DNA of 64,000 bases from Certhia americana (taxonomy: Eukaryota; Chordata; Aves; Passeriformes; Certhiidae): assembly GCA_018697195.1 (NCBI GenBank), contig CM031878.1, positions 6,230,022 through 6,294,021 of the forward strand, given 5' to 3'. The notes beneath the pieces are model-generated. The model ran no database searches. It had not been told where the DNA came from and was given only the letters and a program-made list of their open reading frames with translations. Made by a program: the position numbers and the translations under genes. Of this stretch, positions 22,201 to 34,600 are shown piece by piece; position 1 is the first letter of the stretch; every line of letters starts with the position of its first letter.

Positions 22201-25200
22201 TTAAAATATCAGTAATACCTATGATACCAGTATTACCGGACACTCTTTTGCTTAGAAAGTAGAAGAAAAATATAAGAGTCAAATCTGCATTATGTTCCTT
22301 TTTTTTTTTTTTTTTTTTTTTTCCCCCAGTTAGGGATGCTGCATGGCTTGTGTTATTCACTTTCCTTCTGCCTACCTGTAAAATTAAAGTAATTTGGGGA
22401 AATTTGCTGAAAAATACTTCCCACAGAAGGTGTGCAAGGCCTGTGTGTTTTTAATCACACCCATCTGGAGCTGTTATGAAAGGATGAGGGAAGGGCGGGC
22501 GTGCACAGATAAAGAAATGCACGTGGTGCATACACGTGGAGAGCTTGGGAGGCGCAGGAGTCTGAGATTTGTCTCAGTGCAGGAGCTGCAAGGAGCAAGC
22601 ATGGATCATCAGGCAGGAGGGAGAGATTTAAGGGTCTCTGATAGTCACACAGGTCAGTCAGACCGTGGCCGTTGGCACTGTGATCCCTCCCATCACATAT
22701 TCCTGCTCCAGGCAAACACTGGAAGTGCCTGGTCTGAACTCCCTCCTCTTTATCAGGGCTGACATGTGCTCCAGTCCAGCACCACCTGAGTGCCAGAGGC
22801 TGGAAAAACCCTTACATTCTTTATAAGATGCTCTGGGGGTAGCTAGCAGTAGGTCATGTCTCTGCAGGTATTATGAGAAGAGACACAGGTGATAACAAAT
22901 AGATTCAGAGATATAACTTTCCATCCAATTCCATGAGCCCCATCTCTCTTTAATATTTAGCTATTTCTCAATAAACTAAATTGACAGCAGAGTCTCTCCT
23001 GCCGAGTATTTAAAATATATGTGTATACATTATATACAGATTGCTTCTTATTTCTTTCCCTCCTTATATCGTTAAACTGGTGTTGTGTCTGCTGCTCTGT
23101 AAATGTGTAAATGGCAGCTTCTCTTACTGATAGTGTAAAAGTTTGAATAGTGTGGTTTTGCCATAGATGAGGGAAGGGAGAGGGAAGAGGAGGACTGTCT
23201 GCATGTCTACTGGGTGATGAGTGCGTGGTTGCGGGTGTTAAAGCAGAAACTATTTCCTCAGAGTCTTGGTGGTATGTTCTTTGACAGCCTCCTACACCCA
23301 TGAAAATGTTTATGTGTTTAAATTCTTCCTTAGAACCCTAATCTTCTTTCCTTATACTGGGCATAAAATATCTAAATGGAAGATAGGGACCTTTATGTCT
23401 TTTCAGATCCCTCCCCAGTGTATTAATTTTTATGCATGGAGTCTTACCATGGATCAGGGATACGTAAGTGCCTGAGGAGCACACAATATACAGAGGGATG
23501 TGTGGTAGTTCTGCTGAGGCACATCACAAGAGCAACAGCCCATGCACAGAATCATTTCTGGCCAACATAGGAGCTCCTCCAAGCAAGGAGCTGGGCTGGG
23601 AGATACATCACCTTGCAGGGGTTCTGTGGAATCTCACACAGACACAGACACACCCACATGCCCCACAGCTCACAGCAGTTCAGTCTGTGGCAGAGCACAC
23701 AGATTCACTGAGCAGGAATGGGTTTGGGGCACTTCAGTGTACAGGCAAAATGTGGCATACAACAGGAGAGCACTCACTGAAAGTGAGATGGATGAGTCAC
23801 CTGGTCAGAGACTTAGAGTGGATTTTTCCAGCCTTTGGGAATCCAGGCATGTCCCTACGTCATAAAAACTGCAGGACTGTTTGGAATCAAGGGGATGTTG
23901 CCGATACTTCCAGGATGCTGTAATTCCACATGTGTGGATACCCACATGTGTATCTAATGGAGAGAAAACAACGTACAGACAAGATCTTCCCAAATAATTA
24001 AGTCCACAATAAGCTATCAATCAATACAGAAAAGCATACCTATTCAGCCTCCTTGGGAGAGACATACCCAAGACCCATCTGTTCAATAATCTAAAAGTGA
24101 ACGCTTGGAAGAGGCATTTAAAAAACAAATGCAGCATGGAGTGACGCCTCCCTGCATTAACCCACTCCAAGGTTCTGGTAAACACAAAACCACAGTGTTC
24201 AAAACCTCTTCTGTTTAAGGTATACCAGAAAGTAAAATGGTTACTTGTGAGGTCATCAAGAAACACTTTTAAGCTTCATAGCACTTTTTATTTAACCTTT
24301 GAGCATGAACTAAAATTGTTTTTAAATTAGGCTTGATTTGCCTGTGCAAGTATGTGCTTAGAGTCATGATAGAACTTCCAAGCTCCTACTTAAAGCCTGT
24401 GATTGCCAAAGACAGTGGTGTGAATTCAGGTGACAGGAAGAGGTTTTGTAGAGACAGGTCTAAAGAGAAGCTGAAGAAGCCACTCGGTCCTGGGGCCAGA
24501 TTCTGAGACTGGAGTGACTCGCATTTCATCTGCACTCTCATGTTGCATTTCTGATTCCAAGAAGCTCTCCTAACATTCCACCTTTGCCTGTTCATTATAG
24601 TAGCTCTGGTTATAATTAAACTCTTCTTGTAAACAAGATACCAAATCCAGCCTGCGAAAAATATTCATCAATAACTTCCATCTGTGTTAGCAAAGATTTG
24701 CATTCACTTTGTCTCCTGCCTCACCCCACCCCCCTCTGAACACGTCTTTGGGAAATTTTCAGTATGCTCACTAGGAGGCTTCATCTTCCTCTGGGTAGAT
24801 GTAATTTTAGCCTCATGGCAAATGAGGACCGTGAATATTGGAGGGGTTGTATTTGTTTCTGGGAGTGCTGTGGAGGCAGAAGTCTGATGTTGGTCAGAGA
24901 AAGGATGTGAGCCAGGTGGCCTCGTGATTTAACCCTTTCACATGCTCAGTCACAAGGTCTCTGCAAAGCCTTTTTGACCGAGCAGCCTCTGGCACTGCTC
25001 TACTGAAGTCTGTTTATTTGCTAAAGGCAAAGCTGAGGGGCGGCCTCACTGGCAGTAGTTTTCCAGGCATGGACTGTCTGGTTGCACTTAGGGAGGTATC
25101 CAGGGATGCTGGCTGCCCTTTTCCCTCAAAGCCAAATATGCTCGTCCTTGTGCTAGCATTGTCCATTATGCAGTTGTCAGTAGTGCTCCCAAAGGCTTGC

Positions 25201-26459
25201 TGTGAAACACCTGATCCTCAGGTGGGGATAAAAAACCCCAACAGAATAATTCCACTGACTTGCAACAGGGCTGTGTCTTTCCATGCCAGATGAGCAACTA
25301 CATCAGGAGACCTTAGAGTCACTTGAGAGTCTGGGAAATCACGAACTCTTAATTCTCTCTGAATAGTTCACCAACCTGAGAGGGAGACTGGATGTCATTG
25401 TCTGCAGAGCCAGGATATTTACCAGTTTCAGGGATGAGTAGCACTGTCTGCATCAGGACAAGTACATCGTGGTGTAGTATTGTTGCCCACTGTAAGAGAT
25501 GTGTTCTTCCTACTTTCACTAGGGAGATGTGTTAGCAGTGGTGGGAGTCACACTCAGTGCCCACCCACCCTTTATGTGCACCTTGTTTCTGTGTTTCACC
25601 CTGGAAAGGGAGTGTCCCTGACACCCGGTTGGGAGAAGGGGTAATATGAAGAGAGAGAGACATATAAATATGTCAGTGTAAATAAACAGTGTAAATAAAT
25701 TGTGCTTCCAGCTCCATTACCAAATGGAACAGAGCTAATCTGCCTTTCTCCTAACAGTCTTCTAACAATTCACAGCCTCTAGAAGCAACATTTGCACTGT
25801 TTCCAGAAATTTCTTAATGTTTTCTTGGATCTAGTTATAACTTTGGACCCCAGAAGATTCTGTGCCAAAGAGTTCTTCCAGTAAAATATATATGGCAGAA
25901 ATAAACAATAATTTTTTTACTTCAAATATAGTTTAACTTTTTTTAATTTTACAATAAGTGAATCTTAACTGTCTGTTTAAAAATCCTTTTGACATTTCAT
26001 TTTTTTAAATATAAATCAATTTGATTTCCACTCTGTTTTGTCATTTCTGCTGGGGTATCTAGACCATTTCATCTTCCCCATCCTATAGAAATTATGCTTT
26101 CTCTCTGATCTTTAAAACCTTCTTTTTCTCTGCTCTTTCTAGTTTTACTTTACTCTTTTTTCTATCTTGCTGGTGAATTCTGTGCACCATCATAGGAGAC
26201 AGAGTCAAACTCATTTAAGGATCATGACTTTGGAATATAATTTTGTTGCCTTTCTAATTCTATTAAAGGACTCTGTGCTCATAGTTCACCTTCCAAAAGG
26301 AGGGGGGGAAATAGCAAAAAAAGTTATGGGGTTTATTTTTGTTTCCAAACAGTTATTTAAAAGGAATAAAAACAAACAAACAAGCAAACCAACAAAAAGG
26401 AAAACCCACCCCAAAAATCTAACCCCGACTTTTGTCTTGGGTGGATGGGTGTTTTTGCA
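19231..26459. other. Gene-free stretch
   Basis: No gene is recognisable. It contains TAAT-rich patches near 19788-19830 and 20020-20045, a T24 run at 22299-22322, and overlapping uninformative ORFs around 22400-22760 and 23468-23923 (151 codons, plus) that match no family I know. Confidence 0.55.
22299..22322. repeat. T24 homopolymer
   Basis: Twenty-four consecutive T on the plus strand, followed by C5. It could be the A-tail of a minus-strand retroposon, but no recognisable retroposon body lies to its right. Confidence 0.9.
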
Positions 26460-26760
26460 GCCAGGTTAAAGCCGAATGAACGCTTCAGGGCATTGTTCCA
26501 ATATTTCAGTTCTTCAGCTAGGTGATACTTCTCGAGTGTTTGAACAAGAGATGCATCACGGAGTGGGGGAAGGAGGGGTGGAGAGGGAAGAGTCTGTCAG
26601 CAAGAGGCCCCATGCTAATCTTCTCCTTCAAGACGGGGGCCTTTTGGAAACCTGTTTTAATATTCATGGTCTTTAGGTAAATAGTCTCTGAGTCAGGCTG
26701 TCAGTTTCTGCAAATGTGGCTGTCTTGCTGAAGCTACTGCACATTTATCAGTGAGTAAAC
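26460..26760. promoter_or_regulatory. Candidate conserved non-coding element
   Basis: A stretch of mixed, non-repetitive sequence with POU-like ATGCTAAT (26612-26619) and TTAATATTCATGG near 26656-26668. It keeps CpGs (AACGC, TTCTCGAG, TCACGG, GACGGG) that are scarce in the flanks. CpG retention plus motif content suggests constraint or hypomethylation. Evidence is weak. Confidence 0.2.
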
Positions 26761-27359
26761 AGTGACAGGAGTAGGGGGATTAGAGAATTAAATTAGTGTG
26801 TAACCACTCTCCTTCTCAAGTTTTTGGCATTACCTCGTGTGTGTTTTGTTCCAAGAAGTTTTTTCTAGGTTGTTTTTTTTTTTTTTCCTTTAATCTCTGT
26901 CTCTCCCTTTTTCCCCTTCCTTCCTTCACACACACCCATGCCACATACTTACTTGAAATCTCTAATATTTAGCTTGTTCTCCGTTTGCTTTTTTAAATTT
27001 TTTTAATTGTGAGGGTTTTAATTTAATTTTCTATCAAAATGAGATTTTTAAAATAGCAATGAGGTAGATTGTAGGAAAGGATCAGGAGGCACTAGCTGAT
27101 GCTGACCAGTCCTGTTTTCTCCCGTCCTGGTCCTTTAAAGTTCCTCTGGCTGAGTTTCCCAATCGAACAGCCCTGTTCCAGCGAGAGGAGCTGGCACTTC
27201 CCATCTGCACCAGTCTTATTTTTTCCTCCTTTCTTTCCCTTCCCTCTCCACCCCCCACGGGGCATGACATAGACTCTGCCACCTGCCTTGTACTCATCAG
27301 GTTATAAGCCAAATATGCAAGCCCCTTGGCAGCACCAGGCTCCTGACATCCTCTGTTGC

Positions 27360-27560
27360 CATCCCCTGACACCGACACACAGACACGCGGTGGTCACCCC
27401 TTCCCCCATCCCATCTGTGAAAGGAGGAAACGCTTTACTCTCTCCTGGCAGCCGGAGCCAGACCGATCGCAGAGGATGCCAATTAGGCCTCCGAGACACT
27501 AACCAGGTCATGTCCAGCAAATTTCACGCCGGCCCTCGCAGGGGTGTTGGCTCTCGTATG
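27360..27560. promoter_or_regulatory. Small CpG-rich segment
   Basis: I count about 12 CpG dinucleotides in 200 bases, against very few in the flanking kilobases; examples are ACGCGG, CCGATCGC, CACGCCGG and CCTCGC. A homeodomain-like CCAATTAG lies at about 27479-27486 inside it. It is too small for a typical CpG-island promoter. An unmethylated enhancer or an alternative promoter is possible. The 183-codon ORF starting at 27544 overlaps its right part but resembles nothing known. Confidence 0.35.
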
Positions 27561-28100
27561 GGTGCTGGTGGCTCCATGTAGAAACACACTCCTGGTGTTT
27601 AAACAATTGGGAGCCCAGTTTGCCAGCACCCAGAGGCACCGTGGACAATTTGGGTTGTTGGCATCACAGGCATCAGACCCACAATGTCTGCCCCTGCGTC
27701 ATAACACAAACACAACTTATGCTGAGCATCCTCTTCTGTTTGCTGCTTCAAAGCCAGTCTATTGGGAACACCGTGGACACGGCACTGGCTTCCAGACTCC
27801 CTTCCCAGCTCAGAGCAGAAAAAAAAAAAGGTGGGAAGGAAGGAGGGAAGCAACTGCTTCCCTGTGTATCTCCTTGCCTTGTGTTAGGCTGATATCCACT
27901 GGCATGTACTCTGCTACAGATGGGACAACAGTACCTTGTTGTGTATCCAGCCTACAGAGTTTGTCGTGTATGTGCGTCTGCTCGGTTCAGGCGGGTTCGC
28001 CAAGGTGGGTGGCGGGGAGCCAGTGCTGTAACTCTCCGGATTTATTATTAACACCCAGCTTGAATCAATGCAGGCTCCCTTTACAAACCTCATAGTAAGC

Positions 28101-30599
28101 TTTCTCAGGCAAAGGTTTCTTTACTAAGCAGAAACTCTTCCCCTTTCTGTGCAAGCTTACTTCAAATTTGGGGACTGGTGATGTTGGGGCTGCTCTTGCA
28201 TGCCAGTCACTTGGACAAAACCCTGCAATTGCCACTGCACATGGTAGTTTGTGTATGATCTGTCCTTCAGCTGTAAGGGCTGGCCCACTTTCTGTTCTGT
28301 TGGAGGGCTGGGGTAGCAGATGGGGCAGTTAAATTTGCTGCTGATGGGCAGAGGAGACTGCTGCAAGTCTCCATGGGGCTTCTGAATCCTTTACAAGGGG
28401 TAGGATAGGGGGAACTACTTCATCTGCCTCCACTCACCCTATGAATGTGAGCACTTTACAAATTGCTAGCAGACATTTCTGCAGGGATGGAATAAGGAGA
28501 ACGCAGTGCAAATAAATAGGGTTGTTTTAGCATTTCTATCCCTGTGAACACCTACCAAAGTGTTAAGAGCTGCGTAACAAGCCTATGAAATAGACAGAAA
28601 TCCCATTTTGGCAAATTTGCTACTGGCCATGTGGACATTCCTGTGACTTTTCCTATACTCCCTCTCCATCACCATCAACCTCCTGCAGGGCAGGTCATCA
28701 CTGAGAGGGAGGAAAAGATGGTCCCACAGATGGCCTGAGTTCAGAGGGTCTGCGTGAGTGAGATAGCTCACATTTCCAGATGTCAGTGGAAGAAATAAAC
28801 TAAAATAAAGTAAAATAAAATAAGAAAAAGTGTAAGCCACCCATGAAGCCATCTCCTTCTACACCCTCGCTTGCATACACTTTACCCTGTTAATGACAAC
28901 CACCCTTGGGAGCTTTACTATTTGAAAATTCCAGAGTAGATGGAGAATGCAGCTGCTGCCCCCAAGCAAGTGCCCAGGCCAAACAAATGGACCTGCTGCC
29001 ATGGTGTAAAGGCCTCCAAGATGTGCATGTGCTCCCTGCCCAGGATACACCCCTCCTCATGACACATGGCACAACTCACTAACAGCAAACACTCAGAGAT
29101 GCCATCCAGCTGGGATGGGAACAGGAGCAGATGCTCCTATTAAAAAGGCTGTAAGACTCAGTGCCCCTGTGCCCTGTTCAAAGGGAAAGTCCAAAGTGGC
29201 TTGTACAAACAGAGGCTCTCCTCCTTCTGTCGCCTCCTCCTCCCTGGGGTTGAGTGCAAAAACCAGCCATCCCCAAAGATATTTCTGCTTATTTTCATGC
29301 TTTGCAGGACATTGTTTATTGTCACAGATCTTGTCTCTGTGCTTTTAATGGTTGAAGCTGCTGCCAGGACTTTCCATGCTGAAGATGGTTTGTTTGTTTG
29401 TTTGTTTGTTTGTTTGTTTGAAGTTGGTTGTTGGATCTCTGAAACTAATCTATCTGGGAAAGGACAGGAATTTTTGGGGGTGTGTGTGCATGTCCTGCTT
29501 TTACAGGAGACCAGTCATAGGTGCCTGAACCCCAACTCCTGTGGTGTAAACAAAGAACAAGAACTTTCCTGTAATATTAAAAGCAAACCCTTTCTTCATT
29601 GGCACAGAGAAGTGTCTTTTCCAAAGGTGTTTTGGGAGAGAGGAATGAGATCAGGTGCACTGAAGTGTATTTCTCATTTTCCCTGGGCTTCCTAGGGAGG
29701 GACTGTGTCAACAAGACAGTTTCTTTCTTTCCTGTATACTCCCATACCAGCCCTAGGAGAGAGTTACAGATTCTCAGAGATCCAGATCTCCCAAGTGAAT
29801 ATGGTCTTGGGAAGTTTTTTTCCTCTCATTAATGACCAGCCTTTACACTGGGAAAGAACAAGGTTGTGGGAATATTCTGCAAGCTAGGATTGAACTCTGC
29901 CCTTGAAAAAAAGCCTGAAGGTGCAGACAGCAATTCTTTCCCTGTGAAATTCTTTCTTCGTGTCCACATGGAAAAGCAGAGAAGAGGAGAGGGACATGGC
30001 ACTGCGCTCCATCCATTGTGTGGTGTTAGCACTTCCTCACGTGTGCTTTTGGAACAAGCAGCAGAGGACTAGGAGCAAGGCTCTTCTTCACAGGTTCTTT
30101 GTATTTCTCTTGGAGATAGGAAGTGATAAAATACCATTTTTATCTTCTTTCCAAAACTTCCTCGCTGTTCATGGTTATCTCAAGGTCAACCACATCGCAG
30201 CCGGTCACCCCGTAAAACAAAGCCAGAATGAAAAAGCCTGTATGTAGTGCTGCAACCTGAAAAATAGCCTGGGATGGTGCTGCTAGCCCAGGGATGGCTC
30301 TTAATGTGATGCATTTGAGAGAAAACAGACCTCTGGCATAACCAGCAATATGATTAAGGGGTTTCTTTGCTTCCAGTAATGCAATATTCCAGCCTAACAC
30401 ATGCAGGATTAATCAGTCTCTTCCTGTAGACTGGGAGCAGGACATGTGTAAGAAGTTACAGCCCTCGTTTAAACCCAACTGCAGAGGATTTTGCGGGGCT
30501 TTTGCTCGTTCTTCTCATCTGCAAAATGCCACTTTGGTGGTTTATGTCAGTCGTAACAGCACCACATAATGTTTTCTGAGCCCAGCTGCCCCTTATTTA
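28101..30599. other. Gene-free stretch
   Basis: No gene is recognisable. It holds A-rich (TAAAA)n-like sequence at about 28794-28832 and a TTTG microsatellite at 29388-29420. ORFs up to 164 codons overlap each other in several frames and have no family resemblance; one includes a Leu/Phe/Val/Cys run encoded by the TTTG repeat. Confidence 0.55.
29388..29420. repeat. (GTTT)n microsatellite
   Basis: About eight uninterrupted GTTT units on the plus strand. Confidence 0.95.
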
Positions 30600-31060
30600 G
30601 AGATCAGGAGGTAATGAAGGCACAGTGGAATGATATCGATGCGGCTGCTGAAAATTTTCAGGGCTGGATTGCAATTTGCTAGAGTGGGGGCCCCAGGGAG
30701 GGGATAACTGTGTGTTAACCCTTTCCATCTCATTGTCCTCCTGCTCCCAGCCACGCTCCAATCCCTAGCAGTCAGAGTGAGCTATTGAGGAGCTTGTTTG
30801 TTTCACAGAGACTGCATGGGGAACCTTGACTTTTGGCTTGTTTTGCCACACGGTCTCAAGGCCAGTTTGCAGGAGATACCTCCCTGGTGCAGGGTCTGAA
30901 TTTACTGGATGCACTCAACCAGCTCGGGGTGCCTTAAATCCTCCCTTAACTTCCTGGGATTTTAGAGAGAGCAAGAAGACCACTCTTGGAAAACAATGAC
31001 TCCAGCTCATCCAGTCGATTGGATTAGCAGGAGCGATTGGATTAGCTGCTAATGAGTAGT
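30600..31060. promoter_or_regulatory. Candidate enhancer with duplicated TAATCC/CCAAT composite site
   Basis: GATATCGAT (30632-30640) contains an ATCGAT ONECUT/CUX-type core. The 13-mer CGATTGGATTAGC occurs twice, at 31016-31028 and 31034-31046, exactly 18 bases apart. Each copy combines ATTGG (reverse CCAAT, NF-Y) with GGATTA (reverse TAATCC, OTX/PITX-type), and CTAATGAG follows at 31049-31056. AACAATGACT at 30992-31001 is SOX-like. Two identical composite sites spaced near two helical turns suggest cooperative binding on one face of the DNA. Function is inferred. Confidence 0.35.
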
Positions 31061-31654
31061 TGTCACTAGAGCTGATGCTACCTCACCGAATTACTAAACC
31101 AGCATCAGCTGCCCTTTGCACACCTTCCCTGGCTTAAGCTCCATTTACATCCTAAAGCACAGTTTAAACTAAACTAATAATTACTGGGGTGCAGAGGGGG
31201 TAAATGTGGGCGCAAAACTCGGCGGAACTCCAGAGGGGTGCAGAAGACTGTACAGAACTGGAGGCTGAGTGAAATCCTTAAGAAGAAAAGGTAAAGCAGC
31301 ACATGCCATTGCATATTTCTGAGTATTGGACATTAATATGTTGGGACGGAAACCATGTAATACACAGGAACTAACACATTTCCTGCAGTTCTGGGGTTTG
31401 GGGATTCCTCTGGATTTTTTTTTTATTGGATTTCTCAAGAGCTGCCTAACCTTGTCTTTCCTGTAATTCAGCTCATTCTGATGGTGATTCAATTGAAAAA
31501 AAAAAAAAAAATTAGAAAGAAAGCAAGACAGAAAGAAAGAAATCTTCCCTCTAGCTAAAGGGGGGAATCAGCGGGTTGTGTGTGTGAGTTGTCAGAAGCC
31601 CTGCACATGAGCTCACAATTCACATACAACCTCCTCTCGGGTACAAGCACCTAA

Positions 31655-31690
31655 ATCTGGTAATTAGCATGACAGATAAGATTAGGGGGA
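31655..31690. promoter_or_regulatory. Compact homeodomain-MEIS-GATA motif cluster
   Basis: Within 24 bases lie TAATTA (31661-31666), TGACAG (31670-31675, MEIS/TGIF), GATAAG (31675-31680, GATA) and GATTA (31680-31684, OTX/PITX half). The motifs abut or share bases, which is characteristic of deeply conserved developmental enhancer cores. It lies about 600 bases right of the duplicated OTX-like site and may belong to the same element. Confidence 0.3.
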
Positions 31691-31699
31691 ACTGTTGGG

Positions 31700-34600
31700 T
31701 AGACATAGCTGGTAGGTTTTTTTCTGTGCTGTAACTTTTTGCTCTTTCCACTCTTTTGGAGGGTTTTGGGTTGATTTTTTTTCACAGTTTCAATATATTT
31801 TTCACTGTGCTAGTTTTTATTCTATTGCCTCCTTCCCCCACACACTCTCTGCTCTTTTGTTCACTGCTTTTCTTAATCAGAATATGAACTCAATAGCTTT
31901 AGAGATGAAGTTAAATGTTAAAACCATGATATTTAGTGGCTTCAAAATTAAGAAAAAATTATCCCCACCTCCCCAGCACATTAGCAGGTCTGGTAGATTT
32001 TTCTATCATAACAAGACAAAAAATTCTTTTCTCAGCACCGATTTGAGTGACTATTTATTTGGGAAAAACTGCTACTTTACTGTTACTGTGCTGTCTCCAC
32101 ACATAGAACTGGAATTTCTGTATCTTCTTTCTCATGGTAAAAGCCGTATAGAGAAACTTGGATTTGTAGGTGTCCAGATGTCAAAGAAGAGATAACAAGG
32201 CAGACAAATTGAGAGAGATTCCGTCAGCTTCCAGAAAAAAACTCTAAAAACTGTCTTCTCATTTCCCTTCTGAAATGAAAGACTACAGCTATAGCAAAGC
32301 ATCTTGCAAGGCAAACAGGTGGCCAATGTGTTGGCTGGACCAAAAAGGAGCGTAGGAAGTGTTGCAAGCCTGGTTATAATTATTTCCTTGCTCTTTCCTG
32401 CTTACAGTGTTTCACTTACGTATGGTCTAGTTTTCCAAGCCTCCCCCTACCTGCTCAGCCTTGCACATTTATTTGGACCTATAGGTTGCAGCCTATGATA
32501 ACACAATCCTACTTACCAACACACGACCTCTACAAACTGCAGGAACTGATCCATAGGGAGCTTGTGACACTAACCTCTACCCCTACTTGTTAAATTAAAG
32601 GGAAAAAGGAAAAAAAAAAAGAAAGAAAGAAAGTCACATTTCTGTCATCGCTTTTCTTTATCGGATTTGTGCACAAATTCCAGGTTTGCATGATTGCCCT
32701 GTTGAGTAAGAGGCCTTTGGTGCACAGTGATAAGGGTTTGGCCCATATTAAGGAAGTGCAAGAGGGGCAAGATAAGGTCAGGAAGAGGAACTAAACATAA
32801 ACACCATAGTTACTGTTTCTGAAGCACTATTTGCCCAGATTAATACAATTTGTGAAATGACAATCCCTGTGGTGGTTTTGTCCCAGCAAACGTTTGCTTT
32901 TTGGATTAAACCTAATTTGATTTTATTTTCTATTCCTTCTCCAAGAGCCCCATGCCCACCTCTGAATCCTGCTGACAGACACAGGGACTCTTTGTGCTGC
33001 TTCTTCCTCACTGAAGTGGAACAGGGAGAATTGCATTTCTTTGCTTTTCCTTCTGCTGCCCTGGAAGAGAAGATCAGATGGAGGGGGCTGAGGCCAGCCT
33101 TTACTCACACAGATATCAGTGGACTTTATGGTCCTTTCTAGTTTGTGGAAATCTGAGGAAATGACCCACACACTTATTGATTCTCTTCTTTCCATATACC
33201 TGTACATACCTATATACACCATGTATATGTATTTAAATTAAACACCTCCATGGAAGATAACTATGTAAATATGGGCACATTTCAACCTCAGTCTGGCAAA
33301 GTGAGACATGGGAATTTCTTCTAATAAAGTAGCAGCCCAAATGAGTTATTTGAAACTGTAAAATAATCCCCCTCTCACCAGTCACTGTCCTTTTAAGATC
33401 TGTCTTTCCTTCTCCCTTCACTATACAAATTTCTAGCCTGGACATACACATTCTTGTGAAATTAATTAATTCCTCCCATCCCTCCCTAGACTTTTTCTTC
33501 TGCTTCATCTTTCGGGGATTGTGAGTGTGACAGACCATTTAAGATCCGTCCTTATCCCCTTATTCCTGTCTCATTCCCCTGACCAGTTAGATTCATCTTA
33601 ACTCCATCAGGCTACCTTGTTTTCAGGCTGGAAGCCACACTGAAGTTGTTAGTCATAGAATCACAAAAGCTGATGGGGAGAGAAAAGAGGGGGAGAGCAG
33701 CCCAAGTGAGGCTGTGCTGCTTGGTATGAATCAGAGGGGAGGAGGTATTTTATAATACTTCTAACCTTTTCCTAAGCAGATCTTTTTCCTCTAGGAAAAA
33801 GGGACACTCATCCCTCTCACCTTGTCTTTATCCATGCCTGGAGGCTGATGCCACTTCCCTGCTGCCAGCCCTGTTCTGCAGAGCTGTCTCAGGGAGGGCA
33901 TCATGCTGCTGTGTCAGCAAGGCCCTGAACCTCTGCCCCAGCAAGGCTGCTGGAAGCTGGCATCCAGGGCTTGGAGGCAGGGAGGGAGGAGAGAGATGGG
34001 CAGCAATTTCTGCCCCATTAACTCCCCTCTCCCTGCAGTGAAGGTTTACGTAAGAGTGGATGGCAAAGAGGGGATGGCGTGTGCCTGTGTAGGATGGGCA
34101 GGACGTTTGGGCTCCTCTGCCTCTAGAATGGCATTGTTTTGAACAATGTAACCAGGTAAATGCCTTGATAGACTAGACCACATTGCCAAGTTAGCATTAC
34201 TAATTTGATTATGTCACTGTGACATTATTAACCCACTCAACCATCCTTTAGATGCATCACTGCATCCTGAACTTGTGCTGCTTTTCCTTCCCAGTGACAG
34301 GCTAAGGGTTCTTTCTCCCTAATCTATTGTTCTACACGACTACTACTTTACACAATAATTTCTCATAATACTCAGCTTTCCTAAGAGCTAGCAAACTCCT
34401 TGGCTTTTTCTTTTATATTTCTGCCTGTCTGCTTCTTTCTGTCTTTCTCTGCCTGTCTAATCATACTCTCTTCTATAATAATTTCATGAAACATTTCTTC
34501 CTTATTTTGTAACTATATACATAGGGTACGTTCTTGAAGAATAGACCAGCCTCTCTTTCACTCTTCTTTAAAAAAATAAATCTCTGAACGTATTTTGCAT

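Noticed and set aside
23468..23923. 151-codon plus-strand ORF, with a 107-codon ORF in another frame
   Set aside because: Two frames are open over the same DNA, which argues for composition rather than coding; no known motif.
27544..28095. 183-codon plus-strand ORF, the longest complete one
   Set aside because: No recognisable domain. It overlaps ORFs in other frames and strands, sits in GC-richer DNA with few stops, and includes codons from simple sequence. Frame conservation would be needed to revive it.
33651..33668. Possible CR1 terminus (AGTCATAGAATCACAAAA)
   Set aside because: Only about 18 bases match a CR1 end in reverse orientation and the neighbouring GGAAGGGACC block is missing.
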